DNA of 64,000 nucleotides from Pseudomonas laurylsulfatiphila (lineage in GTDB: Bacteria; Pseudomonadota; Gammaproteobacteria; Pseudomonadales; Pseudomonadaceae): the NCBI RefSeq assembly GCF_002934665.1, contig NZ_NIRS01000001.1, positions 558,001 to 622,000 of the forward strand. The letters run 5' to 3'. Made by a program: the position numbers and the translations under genes. This document shows, in pieces, positions 35,552-43,245 of this stretch (within the stretch, counting starts at the first letter, position 1; the number at the start of each line of letters is the position of its first letter). The notes under the pieces were generated by a model. It was not told the DNA's origin. It was given only the letters and a program-made list of their open reading frames with translations, and did not search any database.

Positions 35552-36408
35552 GAGCGCGCCCCTTCTGCACGACGGGCCACCAGGGCCTGGATGAACAACA
35601 GGATCAGCATGATCGCGATCAGGAAGAAACTCAGCGCCGCACCGAACGGCCAGTCCCGCGCCGTGAGGAATTGCGAATAAATCAGGTTGCCGACCATCTG
35701 CACCTGCTTGCCGCCCAGCAGGTCGGCGGTGATGAAGTTGCCGATGCTGAGCACGAAGACAAACACCGCACCGGCGGCGATACCCGGTACGCTCAGCGGC
35801 AGGATGATCCGCCGGAAGGTCATCCAGCCCGAGGCGCCGAGGTCTTTCGAGGCGTCCCACAGTTCGTTGTTGATCCGCGACAGCGACGAGAAGATCGCCA
35901 GGATCACAAAGGGGATGTAGTTGTAGACCAGCCCCAACACCACGGACGACTCGGTGTACAGCAGGCTGATGGGTTCGCCGCTGTAGCCGAACACTTGCAG
36001 CAGGCGGTTGATCAGGCCTTCGCGGTTGAGCAGGACGATCCAGGCGTAGGTGCGGATCAGGTAGTTGCTCCAGAACGGCAGCATCACCAGGAACAGGTAC
36101 ACCGCCTGGCGCCGCCGTGGCGCCCGGGCAATCGCATAGGCTGCCGGGTAGCCGATCAACACCGCGAACACCGTGGCCAGCCCGGCGATTTTCGCCGACT
36201 TGAGCAGGATGCCCAGGTACAGCGGATCGAACGCGCGCTGGTAGTTTTCCCAGGTGAACAACCAGTCGATGCCACCGTAGGCACCGCGTTCGACGAAGCT
36301 GTAGACCAGCACCAGCAGGCACGGAATCACCAGGAACATCAGCAGCCAGCCAAAGCCGGGCGCAAGAAGCCAGGCCGACAGACGCCTGTCAGCATGCAAA
36401 GCACTCAT
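35548..36408 (-). CDS. Polyamine-type ABC transporter permease (PotB/PotH family)
   Basis: 286 residues with six membrane helices starting WLLMFLVIPCLLVLVYSF. The EAA loop is DASKDLGASGWMTFRRIILPL. Its gene is preceded by an 82-bp gap after the binding-protein gene and overlaps the second permease gene. Confidence 0.92.
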   Translation of the reverse strand: MSALHADRRLSAWLLAPGFGWLLMFLVIPCLLVLVYSFVERGAYGGIDWLFTWENYQRAFDPLYLGILLKSAKIAGLATVFAVLIGYPAAYAIARAPRRRQAVYLFLVMLPFWSNYLIRTYAWIVLLNREGLINRLLQVFGYSGEPISLLYTESSVVLGLVYNYIPFVILAIFSSLSRINNELWDASKDLGASGWMTFRRIILPLSVPGIAAGAVFVFVLSIGNFITADLLGGKQVQMVGNLIYSQFLTARDWPFGAALSFFLIAIMLILLFIQALVARRAEGARS

Positions 36409-36490
36409 TAACCCTATCCTCCCGCCTCAGGACAGAGGCGGCTTGCGAGCGTGGCGAGGCATGCCGGGCATGCCTCGGATCGACGTGGCG

Positions 36491-37546
36491 TTAGTTCTGC
36501 GCCGCCATGATTTCGGTGACGGCGCGGGTGTAGGCCTTTTGCGTGGTGCCGCCCAGGTCGCGCAATTGCTCCATTTTCAGCAGCTCGGCGGGGGCGATGG
36601 TCAGGTTGGGGTATTGCTTGAGCAGGTCCGCGGACAACCCGGCCATGGCCGCCTGGTTGGGGACTTTGTAGAGGATGTTCTCAGCGACCCAGGCGTGGTT
36701 TTCCTTGGCCAGCATGAAGTTGATGAACTTGAAGGCCTGGTCCTGGTGCTTCGAACTCTTGAGCACCACCATGGTGTCCACCCACAGGTCGGAACCTTCC
36801 TTGGGCACCACGAACTTGATCGCCGCGTTGGCCTGGGTGCCGTAGTTGCACCAGCCGTCCCAGGCATGGGCCATCAGCGATTCGCCGGAAGCGAGCTTGG
36901 AATAGAAGGTGGTGTCGTCGAAGGACAGAATGCGTTTTTTGGTGGCGATCAACTGGTCGCGAACCGCGGCGATCTGTGCCGGGTCACTGTCGTTGACCGA
37001 CCAGCCCTTGGCGAGGAAACCGGCGCCGAGCATCCAGCGGTCGGTGGCGAGCATCGTCACCTTTCCTTTGAGGGCATCGCTCGGATTGAGCAGCTCGTTC
37101 CAGCTCTGCGGCGCCGGTGTCACCTTGTCGGAGCGATAGCAGATGCCCGTGGTGCCCCAGGTGTAAGGCACGGAGAACTGGTTGCCCTGGTCATATTCCA
37201 GGTGAGTGGCTTCGGGGTAGAGGTTTTTCAGGTTGGGGACTTTGACCGGATCAATGTCCGCCAGCAGCCCCTGCTTGTGCAGGACTTCGGCGAAGGGCGA
37301 GGAGACGAACACCACGTCATAGCCTTCACCACCGGAGGCCATCAGCTTGCCCATGATTTCTTCGTTGGTGGCGTGCAGCGCCTTGTCGACGCCCACACCG
37401 CTGGCAGCCTTGAACTTCTCCAGCGCATCCGGGGCCATGTAGCCGTCCCAGATGGAAATCACCATGTCTTTCGCACTTGCAGCCTGTGAGGCGATCGCCA
37501 GGGAAACAGCCAATCCCGCGCACAGAAGATCATTCAGCTTGCTCAT
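36491..37546 (-). CDS. Polyamine-type periplasmic binding protein (PotD/PotF family)
   Basis: 351 residues. A signal peptide (LLCAGLAVSLAIASQAASA) is followed by MVISIWDGYMAPDALEKFK, YDVVFVSSPFAEVLHKQGLL and FSVPYTWGTTGICYRSDKV, the spermidine/putrescine-binding pattern. C-terminal FINFMLAKENHAWVAENI fits too. The acidic residues that hold the diamine in PotF cannot be aligned safely by eye, so the true ligand may be another amine. It is the first gene of the leftward cluster and carries the promoter facing the GntR regulator gene. Confidence 0.9.
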   Translation of the reverse strand: MSKLNDLLCAGLAVSLAIASQAASAKDMVISIWDGYMAPDALEKFKAASGVGVDKALHATNEEIMGKLMASGGEGYDVVFVSSPFAEVLHKQGLLADIDPVKVPNLKNLYPEATHLEYDQGNQFSVPYTWGTTGICYRSDKVTPAPQSWNELLNPSDALKGKVTMLATDRWMLGAGFLAKGWSVNDSDPAQIAAVRDQLIATKKRILSFDDTTFYSKLASGESLMAHAWDGWCNYGTQANAAIKFVVPKEGSDLWVDTMVVLKSSKHQDQAFKFINFMLAKENHAWVAENILYKVPNQAAMAGLSADLLKQYPNLTIAPAELLKMEQLRDLGGTTQKAYTRAVTEIMAAQN

Positions 37547-37628
37547 AAATACTCACCCGACGATTGTTTATTGTTGTGTTCGAAGGCAGTACGGCAAAAC
37601 GAGAAACGATTGCTTGTGTTTTTTTTTA

Positions 37629-37651
37629 GAAATTAGGACCAGTACCAAAAG
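37629..37651. promoter_or_regulatory. Candidate GntR operator, copy 1
   Basis: GAAATTAGGACCAGTACCAAAAG, preceded by a run of T, stands about 80 bp upstream of the binding-protein gene and 93 bp before the regulator gene. A similar sequence, in the same orientation and also after a T-run, precedes the second glycosyltransferase gene (38709-38731). Confidence 0.4.
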
Positions 37652-37744
37652 ATGTCAACGCTTTTTTACGGCCTGACGACTGGCCAGCGCATGACATAAG
37701 ATGGGCAACTGAGTCCCACAGCGGATCACAACGAGAAAAGACGC

Positions 37745-38677
37745 TTGAGCACGACAGCTGAAAAAAAACCGCGCACCAATCACCTGGAACTGGCCCGGCG
37801 CATCCTCGAGCACACCCAGGAAAGCGGCCTGGTGGCCGGCGACCCGGTAGCCGAACAGGCCCTGGCCCGCACGTTCCAGGTGTCGCGCACGCTGATTCGC
37901 GGCGCGCTGAAAGTGCTGCTGGAAGAAAACCTGCTGAGCCACGAAGCCGGCAAGGGCTACCGTTTGCTGGCATCCCCGGCGGGCCAGGCCTTCAACGCCG
38001 CCCTGCCCCAGGCCGAGGAAGAAGAACTGGCCGCCTCGGTGCTGCGTGACCGCATGGCCGGGCGCCTGGGCGACAGCATCAGCATCAGCGAACTGATGCG
38101 CCGCTACGACATCGGCCGGCCGGCGGCGCAAAAGGCTTTGCAGCAATTGAGCGAGAGCCAGGCCATCGAGCGCGGCCCCGGCCAGTCCTGGCTGTTTCGT
38201 CCGTCGCTGAACAGCCTTGCCGCCCTCGAAGAAAGCCTGAAGTTCCGCCTGATCCTCGAGCCCGAGGCCTTGCTCAGCCCGAGCTTCAACGCCGACCCGC
38301 AACGCCTTGCACTGTTGCGCAGCGCCATGCAAAGCCTGCTCGCCCGCCCCGTGGAAGACTTCGATCTGCAGCAGTTTCGCGAACTGGACATCAGCTTCCA
38401 CGAACTGCTGGCCCAGAGCTGTGGCAACCGCTTCATCAGCGACGCCCTGCTCCAGCATCAGGGCTTGCGCCGCTTGCCGAACCTGCTGCCATCGGTCAGC
38501 GTGCACCGCCTGCAAGAGGCCCTGCGCGAACACCTGCAAATCATCGCGCAGATCGAACGCGGGCAGATGGAGATCGCCGCCGACCTGCTGCGCCTGCACC
38601 TGCGCCTGAGCGCCGCGCAACGACCGCAAACTGCCAACCGGGGCATTCCGCAAAGCCATCTGTTTGGGCGTCGTTAA
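37745..38677 (+). CDS. GntR-type transcriptional regulator (FadR-like, C-terminal FCD domain)
   Basis: 310 residues from a TTG start (no ATG is better placed). The winged helix is DPVAEQALARTFQVSRTLIRG, followed by ALKVLLEENLLSHEAGKGYRL. A second helix-turn-helix-like block, ISELMRRYDIGRPAAQKALQ, is followed by an FCD-type helical ligand domain (FRELDISFHELLAQSCGNRF). The doubled DNA-binding region is unusual for this family. It sits between the divergent units of the glycosylation/amine cluster and probably controls both. Confidence 0.85.
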   Translation: MSTTAEKKPRTNHLELARRILEHTQESGLVAGDPVAEQALARTFQVSRTLIRGALKVLLEENLLSHEAGKGYRLLASPAGQAFNAALPQAEEEELAASVLRDRMAGRLGDSISISELMRRYDIGRPAAQKALQQLSESQAIERGPGQSWLFRPSLNSLAALEESLKFRLILEPEALLSPSFNADPQRLALLRSAMQSLLARPVEDFDLQQFRELDISFHELLAQSCGNRFISDALLQHQGLRRLPNLLPSVSVHRLQEALREHLQIIAQIERGQMEIAADLLRLHLRLSAAQRPQTANRGIPQSHLFGRR

Positions 38678-38708
38678 GCGCCACGCAAAAACATGATGAT
38701 TTTTTTTT

Positions 38709-38731
38709 GAAAATAAGACAGCATCAAAAAC
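38709..38731. promoter_or_regulatory. Candidate GntR operator, copy 2
   Basis: GAAAATAAGACAGCATCAAAAAC follows nine T residues and shares about 14 of 23 positions, plus the T-run, with the site at 37629. It lies 46 bp before the second glycosyltransferase gene. This is inference from recurrence only. Confidence 0.35.
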
Positions 38732-38776
38732 ACCTTCAGGAGCGGCGGGTCTGACCCGCCATGGACAGCCCTCGCC

Positions 38777-40060
38777 ATGCAAAAACAAAAACTGATCGCC
38801 CTGTTTCCGGAAGCCAGTTTCGGCGCGGCCTTGAACTGCATTGGTATCGCTCAGTCGTTGCGCGAGCTGGGCGCCAGACCGGTGTTCATCTGCCACGAGC
38901 ATTTCCAGGGGCTGTTCGCCGAGTACGGCTTCGACGAATACCCGATTCCGCAAGTGAGCCCCTTGTCGGCGGCGGAACACCAGCACTACTGGGAACGCTT
39001 CATCGAACGCAGCATCCCCTACTTCGACCAGACCCCGCTGGCGCAGATCGACAGCTACGTGGCGCCCGCCTGGGAAGCCATCATCGACACCGCGATCGAA
39101 GCGGAAAAACCCCTGCAGCAGCTGCTCGGCCGCCTCAAGCCAGACGTGATCGTGCTCGACAACGTGGTGATGTTCCCGGCCATCGCCAACGCCGGCTGCC
39201 CGTGGGTGCGGGTGGTGTCCTGCGCCGAGACCGAACTGCCGGATGCCGCCGTTCCGCCGTACCTGTCCGGCTGCCTGGCCAGTGACACCGAAGCCTGCGA
39301 GCGTTACTCCGGGCAGTACCTGAAGGCCGTCGCACCGGCCCATGAACGCTTTTCGCAGTTTCTCCTGGGCAACCATACGGCGCCCTGTCCGGCGGGGCAG
39401 TTCCTCACCGATTCACCCTGGCTCAACCTGCTGCTGTCGCCGACGCCTGTGCGCTATGAACGCCGGCAGCCGCTCGACCCGCAGCGCTACGTCTACCTCG
39501 ACGGCTGCGTACGCCGCGAAGCGCCGTACATTGTCCCGGACTTTCCACGGCACAACGACGCACCGCTGATCTACCTCAGCTTCGGCAGCCTCGGCGCCGC
39601 CGACACCGGGATGATGAAGCGCCTGATCAGCACGATCGAGACCTTGCCGTACCGCTTCCTGGTCAACGTCGGCGCCTACCGCGACATGTACACCACCGTG
39701 CCGGACAACGTGTACCTCGACAGCTGGTTTGCCCAGCCGGCCGTGCTCAAGGAATGCGATGTGTTCATCCATCACGGCGGCAACAACAGCTTCTGCGAGG
39801 CGCTGTACTTCGGCTTGCCGTCGCTGATCATTCCGTATTGCTGGGACGGTCACGACAACGCCGCCCGCGCCGAGGAAGTCGGCGTCGGCCGCTACCTGCC
39901 GCGCTTCGCCGATCCCCTGGCCGTCCTGCCCGGTGCCCTCGAACAACTGCTGGCCGACCAAGCGATGAAGCAACGCCTCGCCTCGTTCAGCTTGCGCATG
40001 CAGGCGACCCGCGGCACCGATATTGCCGCGCGCGCGATCCTCGCGCTTCCAGACCTCTAG
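38777..40060 (+). CDS. Glycosyltransferase, macrolide (MGT/GT1) type, copy B
   Basis: 427 residues, the same length as copy A and co-linear with it: KLIALFPEASFGAALNCIGI at the start, LIYLSFGSLGAAD, LKECDVFIHHGGNNSFCEAL and LIIPYCWDGHDNAARAEEVG in the donor half. The two differ through most of the acceptor half, so they may act on different acceptors or in sequence. It begins the rightward unit after the GntR gene and is followed by the FAD oxidase gene. Confidence 0.9.
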   Translation: MQKQKLIALFPEASFGAALNCIGIAQSLRELGARPVFICHEHFQGLFAEYGFDEYPIPQVSPLSAAEHQHYWERFIERSIPYFDQTPLAQIDSYVAPAWEAIIDTAIEAEKPLQQLLGRLKPDVIVLDNVVMFPAIANAGCPWVRVVSCAETELPDAAVPPYLSGCLASDTEACERYSGQYLKAVAPAHERFSQFLLGNHTAPCPAGQFLTDSPWLNLLLSPTPVRYERRQPLDPQRYVYLDGCVRREAPYIVPDFPRHNDAPLIYLSFGSLGAADTGMMKRLISTIETLPYRFLVNVGAYRDMYTTVPDNVYLDSWFAQPAVLKECDVFIHHGGNNSFCEALYFGLPSLIIPYCWDGHDNAARAEEVGVGRYLPRFADPLAVLPGALEQLLADQAMKQRLASFSLRMQATRGTDIAARAILALPDL

Positions 40061-40130
40061 CCATAACAACAAAAACCGTCGGGCAACCGAACGCAATCGT
40101 CGCTGCCCGACACACCGCCGGAGTTTCAGC

Positions 40131-41528
40131 ATGAATGCCCCACCGCGTCTCGATGCGCTCGACCACGTCCTGCCCCATCCCTTCTGGCAGGACACCGTCA
40201 CCCCACCGCCCGCCGCACCTTCTGTCAGCGCAACCGTGCAATGCGACCTTGCAGTGGTCGGTGGCGGATTTACCGGTTTGTGGACGGCGCTACTGGCACG
40301 CCAGCGCAACCCCAAGCTGAGCATCGCGATCATCGAGGCGCGTCGTTGTGGCGGTGAGGCCAGCGGGCGCAATGGCGGTTTTTGTGCACCGAGCATTTCC
40401 CATGGCGTGTCCAACGCCCTCAAGCGCTGGCCGGATGAAGCACAGCAACTGATCCGCCTGGGCCGGCAGAACCTCGATGAGCTGGCTGCCGATGTGGATC
40501 GCTTCGGTATGCAGGTCGAGTTCGAACGCCAGGGCAAACTCAACGTCGCCAGCCAACCCTGGCAGGTCGACGGACTGTATGCCATGCAACGCAACTACGC
40601 GCGGTTCGGCATTGACTGCCAGTGGCTGGAAGGTCGCGACCTGGCACAGAAGCTTGATTCGCCGGCCTATGCGGCCGGCCTGTTCGAGCCCAACTACGCG
40701 CTGCTCAACCCGGCAAAAATGGCCGCCGAGCTACGCCGTGTCTGCCTTGAACAAGGGATCCAGCTGTTCGAAAACAGCCCGGTGCTGCAACTGGATGCCC
40801 GCAACGACAGCCTGCGCCTGCGCACGGCCGACGGCGAAATCATCGCCGGGCAGATCGCCCTCGCCACCAACATCGCCCCGCCGCTGCTCGGCCATCTGGC
40901 CTCGAGCGTGATCCCGGTCTACGACTACTCGCTGGTCACCGAGCCACTGCGCGATGAACAACTGGCAGCCATCGGCTGGACCGAGCGTTACGGCATCGCC
41001 GATTCCGGCAATCAGTTCCACTACCTGCGCAAGACCGCCGACAACCGCATTCTCTGGGCCGGCTTTGATGCCATCTACCATTTCGGCGGGCGCCGCGACG
41101 AAGCCCTGACCCAGCGCCCGCAAAGCTTCCAGCGCCTGGCCGAACAGTTTCAACAGACCTTCCCGGCCCTGGGCAATGTGCGCTTCAGCCATGCCTGGGG
41201 CGGCATCATCGACACCTCGGCACGCACCACGATGTTCACCGGTTGCGAACATCAGGGCCGCGTTGCCTATGCCTTGGGCTTCACCGGGCAAGGGGTATCG
41301 GCCAGTCGCTTCGCAGCGCTGAACATGCTCGACCTGTTGGCCGGGGAACGCACTGAGCGCACCGAGCTGCTGATGACCTCCAAGGCGCCGTTCCGCTTTC
41401 CGCCGGAGCCGTTGCGGTATGTCGGCGTGAAACTGGCCCAGCGCTCTCTGGCGCGGGAGGACCGCGACGGTCACCGCGACCTGCTGCTCAAGACCTTCGA
41501 TGCCTTTGGCATCGGTTTCGATTCCTGA
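40131..41528 (+). CDS. FAD-dependent amine oxidase (PuuB-like, DAO family)
   Basis: 465 residues from ATG at 40131 (GGAGTTTCAGC upstream). The FAD-binding Rossmann motif is CDLAVVGGGFTGLWTALLA, followed by GGEASGRNGGFCAPSISHG, typical of gamma-glutamylputrescine oxidase and related DAO-fold enzymes. C-terminal ALGFTGQGVSASRFAALNML closes the FAD site. It should oxidise an amine to an imine or aldehyde with release of hydrogen peroxide. The aldehyde dehydrogenases of the divergent unit could take the product. Confidence 0.9.
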   Translation: MNAPPRLDALDHVLPHPFWQDTVTPPPAAPSVSATVQCDLAVVGGGFTGLWTALLARQRNPKLSIAIIEARRCGGEASGRNGGFCAPSISHGVSNALKRWPDEAQQLIRLGRQNLDELAADVDRFGMQVEFERQGKLNVASQPWQVDGLYAMQRNYARFGIDCQWLEGRDLAQKLDSPAYAAGLFEPNYALLNPAKMAAELRRVCLEQGIQLFENSPVLQLDARNDSLRLRTADGEIIAGQIALATNIAPPLLGHLASSVIPVYDYSLVTEPLRDEQLAAIGWTERYGIADSGNQFHYLRKTADNRILWAGFDAIYHFGGRRDEALTQRPQSFQRLAEQFQQTFPALGNVRFSHAWGGIIDTSARTTMFTGCEHQGRVAYALGFTGQGVSASRFAALNMLDLLAGERTERTELLMTSKAPFRFPPEPLRYVGVKLAQRSLAREDRDGHRDLLLKTFDAFGIGFDS

Positions 41529-41541
41529 CCCGGAGACCACC

Positions 41542-41901
41542 ATGTCCACAGCCCTGCCCCGGCACGTCATAGACTTCGCCAGTGAGCTTGCCCCCCGTGA
41601 AACCGAAATCGACGACCCGGCCGTGGTCGACGCGCCTTATCGCAGCAAGAGTTGGCGGCACTTTGTGGCGCCCGGAAAAAACGCCGTGGCCGGCATTTGG
41701 GAGGCGGGACCGCACCGGGAACGTTGCCAGTGCGATTACGATGAGCTGTGCCACATTCTCGAGGGCACGGTGCGCCTGACCGATGCCGAAGGCGTCGCGC
41801 GTACGTTCGGCCCCGGCGATTCCTTCGTGGTCGCCAGCGGATTCCAGGGCACCTGGGAAAACCTCACCCCGGTGCGCAAGGTCTACTTCATCCTCGGCTA
41901 A
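41542..41901 (+). CDS. Cupin protein, DUF861 (cupin_3) type
   Basis: 119 residues from ATG at 41542, 13 bp after the oxidase gene. Core motifs are AGIWEAGPHRERCQCDYDEL, CHILEGTVRLTDAEG and FGPGDSFVVASGFQGTWENL. Small cupins of this kind are frequent next to PuuB-like oxidases. It is the third DUF861-type cupin in this cluster and is more distant from the other two. Confidence 0.85.
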   Translation: MSTALPRHVIDFASELAPRETEIDDPAVVDAPYRSKSWRHFVAPGKNAVAGIWEAGPHRERCQCDYDELCHILEGTVRLTDAEGVARTFGPGDSFVVASGFQGTWENLTPVRKVYFILG

Positions 41902-41930
41902 CCGCTCGATGTAATGAGCAACAAACAACC

Positions 41931-42056
41931 TGTGGCGAGGGAGCTTGCTCCCGTTCGGCTGCGCAGCAGTCGCAAACCCTGTTTACCAGGTGATACCTGA
42001 GTGCTCAGGTTTTGGGGCCGCTGCGCAGCCCAGCGGGAGCAAGCTCCCTCGCCACA
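41931..42056. repeat. Long imperfect inverted repeat (REP-like, GGCGAGGGAGC subtype)
   Basis: TGTGGCGAGGGAGCTTGCTC and its complement GAGCAAGCTCCCTCGCCACA end the element, and the pairing continues inward with mismatches through GGCTGCGCAGC. Each arm is about 46 bp. It separates the cupin gene from the convergent diguanylate cyclase gene and may end transcription from both sides. Confidence 0.85.
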
Positions 42057-42082
42057 GGTGCTGGGGTTCGTCCTTCAAGGGG

Positions 42083-43123
42083 TTACTGCCGTACGAGGTT
42101 GCGCCCGTTGCGCTTGGCCTGGTACAGCGCGTCGTCGGCGCGGGTCAGCAGGCTTTCCGGCGTGTCGCCGGGTTGTGCATGGGCCACGCCGAACGACGCG
42201 GTGATGGTGTCCAGCACGGTATCGGTGCCCCGGGCCTTGACCCGCAGCGACTGGATTTTCAGGCGCAGGCGCTCGGCAAACGCACCCGCCGCCGCCAGAT
42301 CCGGGCAATCCTTGAGCACCACGCAGAACTCCTCACCGCCGTAACGCGCCGCGAACGCTTCGCCCGACAGCGATTCACGCAACACCCGGGCAACATGCTG
42401 GAGAACACGGTCCCCCAACGGATGGCCGTACTGATCGTTGAATTGCTTGAAGTGATCGATATCCAGCATCACCAGCGCCACACCGGTTGCTGCGTCATTC
42501 ATCGCCTGTTCAAGCTTGCGGTTGAAGGTGGTGCGGTTGAGCAATTCGGTCAGGCCATCGAGGGTCGCGGCCAGTTGGGCACGCTCCAGCTTGTCGCGCA
42601 GGCTTTTGATCTCGTGTTGCGCCGACTGCAACTGGGCGAGGAAGTGTTCCTGCTGCCCCTGCATCAGCCGGGTGCTCTGCTGCAGCTGGATCAGGATGCT
42701 CGGCAAGCGTTCGCTGGCCGGCTCTTCGAGCATTTGCAGGTACTGGCCAAGGCTGGCCTGGAAGTTCTGGTTACCCTTCACGCTGCGCGAGACGTCGCGT
42801 TCCATGTCGTCGACCAGGTTGATCGCGTCCTGCTGCCCGGAACGGGCGTCCGCCAGTTCGTCGCGGATGATGTATTCGCGAAACAGCTTGGCCGCCGATT
42901 CCGGCGGGAAAGAGTCGAAATCGTTGACCACCCGGTCCAGGTGCCGATTGAGTTCCGGCTCCTGGCCCTTGCTGTAGGTGTACCAAAGCGCGTAGTGCAC
43001 CGGGTTGGGCGGAATGTTGTGACGAACCATCAGCGGCACTGCCTGCTTGAGCAATGCCGCTGCCTCACGGGAGTCTTCTGGATACAGCGCTAGAACAGTC
43101 GCACGCGTGTCGGATTGGCTCAT
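42083..43123 (-). CDS. Diguanylate cyclase (GGDEF domain)
   Basis: 346 residues from ATG at 43123; starts at 43147 or 43204 have no better ribosome site. The N-terminal 170 residues are helical and cytoplasmic (PVHYALWYTYSKGQEPELNR) with a coiled coil leading into the GGDEF domain, which has DGLTELLNR, LVMLDIDHFKQFNDQYGH and the active site RYGGEEF. The product-inhibition RxxD site five residues before GGEEF is absent (SGEA), so feedback control by c-di-GMP is not expected. It stands alone. Confidence 0.92.
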   Translation of the reverse strand: MSQSDTRATVLALYPEDSREAAALLKQAVPLMVRHNIPPNPVHYALWYTYSKGQEPELNRHLDRVVNDFDSFPPESAAKLFREYIIRDELADARSGQQDAINLVDDMERDVSRSVKGNQNFQASLGQYLQMLEEPASERLPSILIQLQQSTRLMQGQQEHFLAQLQSAQHEIKSLRDKLERAQLAATLDGLTELLNRTTFNRKLEQAMNDAATGVALVMLDIDHFKQFNDQYGHPLGDRVLQHVARVLRESLSGEAFAARYGGEEFCVVLKDCPDLAAAGAFAERLRLKIQSLRVKARGTDTVLDTITASFGVAHAQPGDTPESLLTRADDALYQAKRNGRNLVRQ

Positions 43124-43245
43124 GGCTTCACTGTGGTTGTTTATCATTGGCGTTGGCAAACCCGCTGAGCATAGCCATACGCCCGACAAACAGCTATCCC
43201 CCATTACACCCTCATTTCAACCCGGTACGCCGGTTCCAGCGGCCT

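Noticed and set aside
37657..39376. 573-residue minus-strand frame across the GntR gene
   Set aside because: Shadow of the regulator and the glycosyltransferase start; no start signal or domain.
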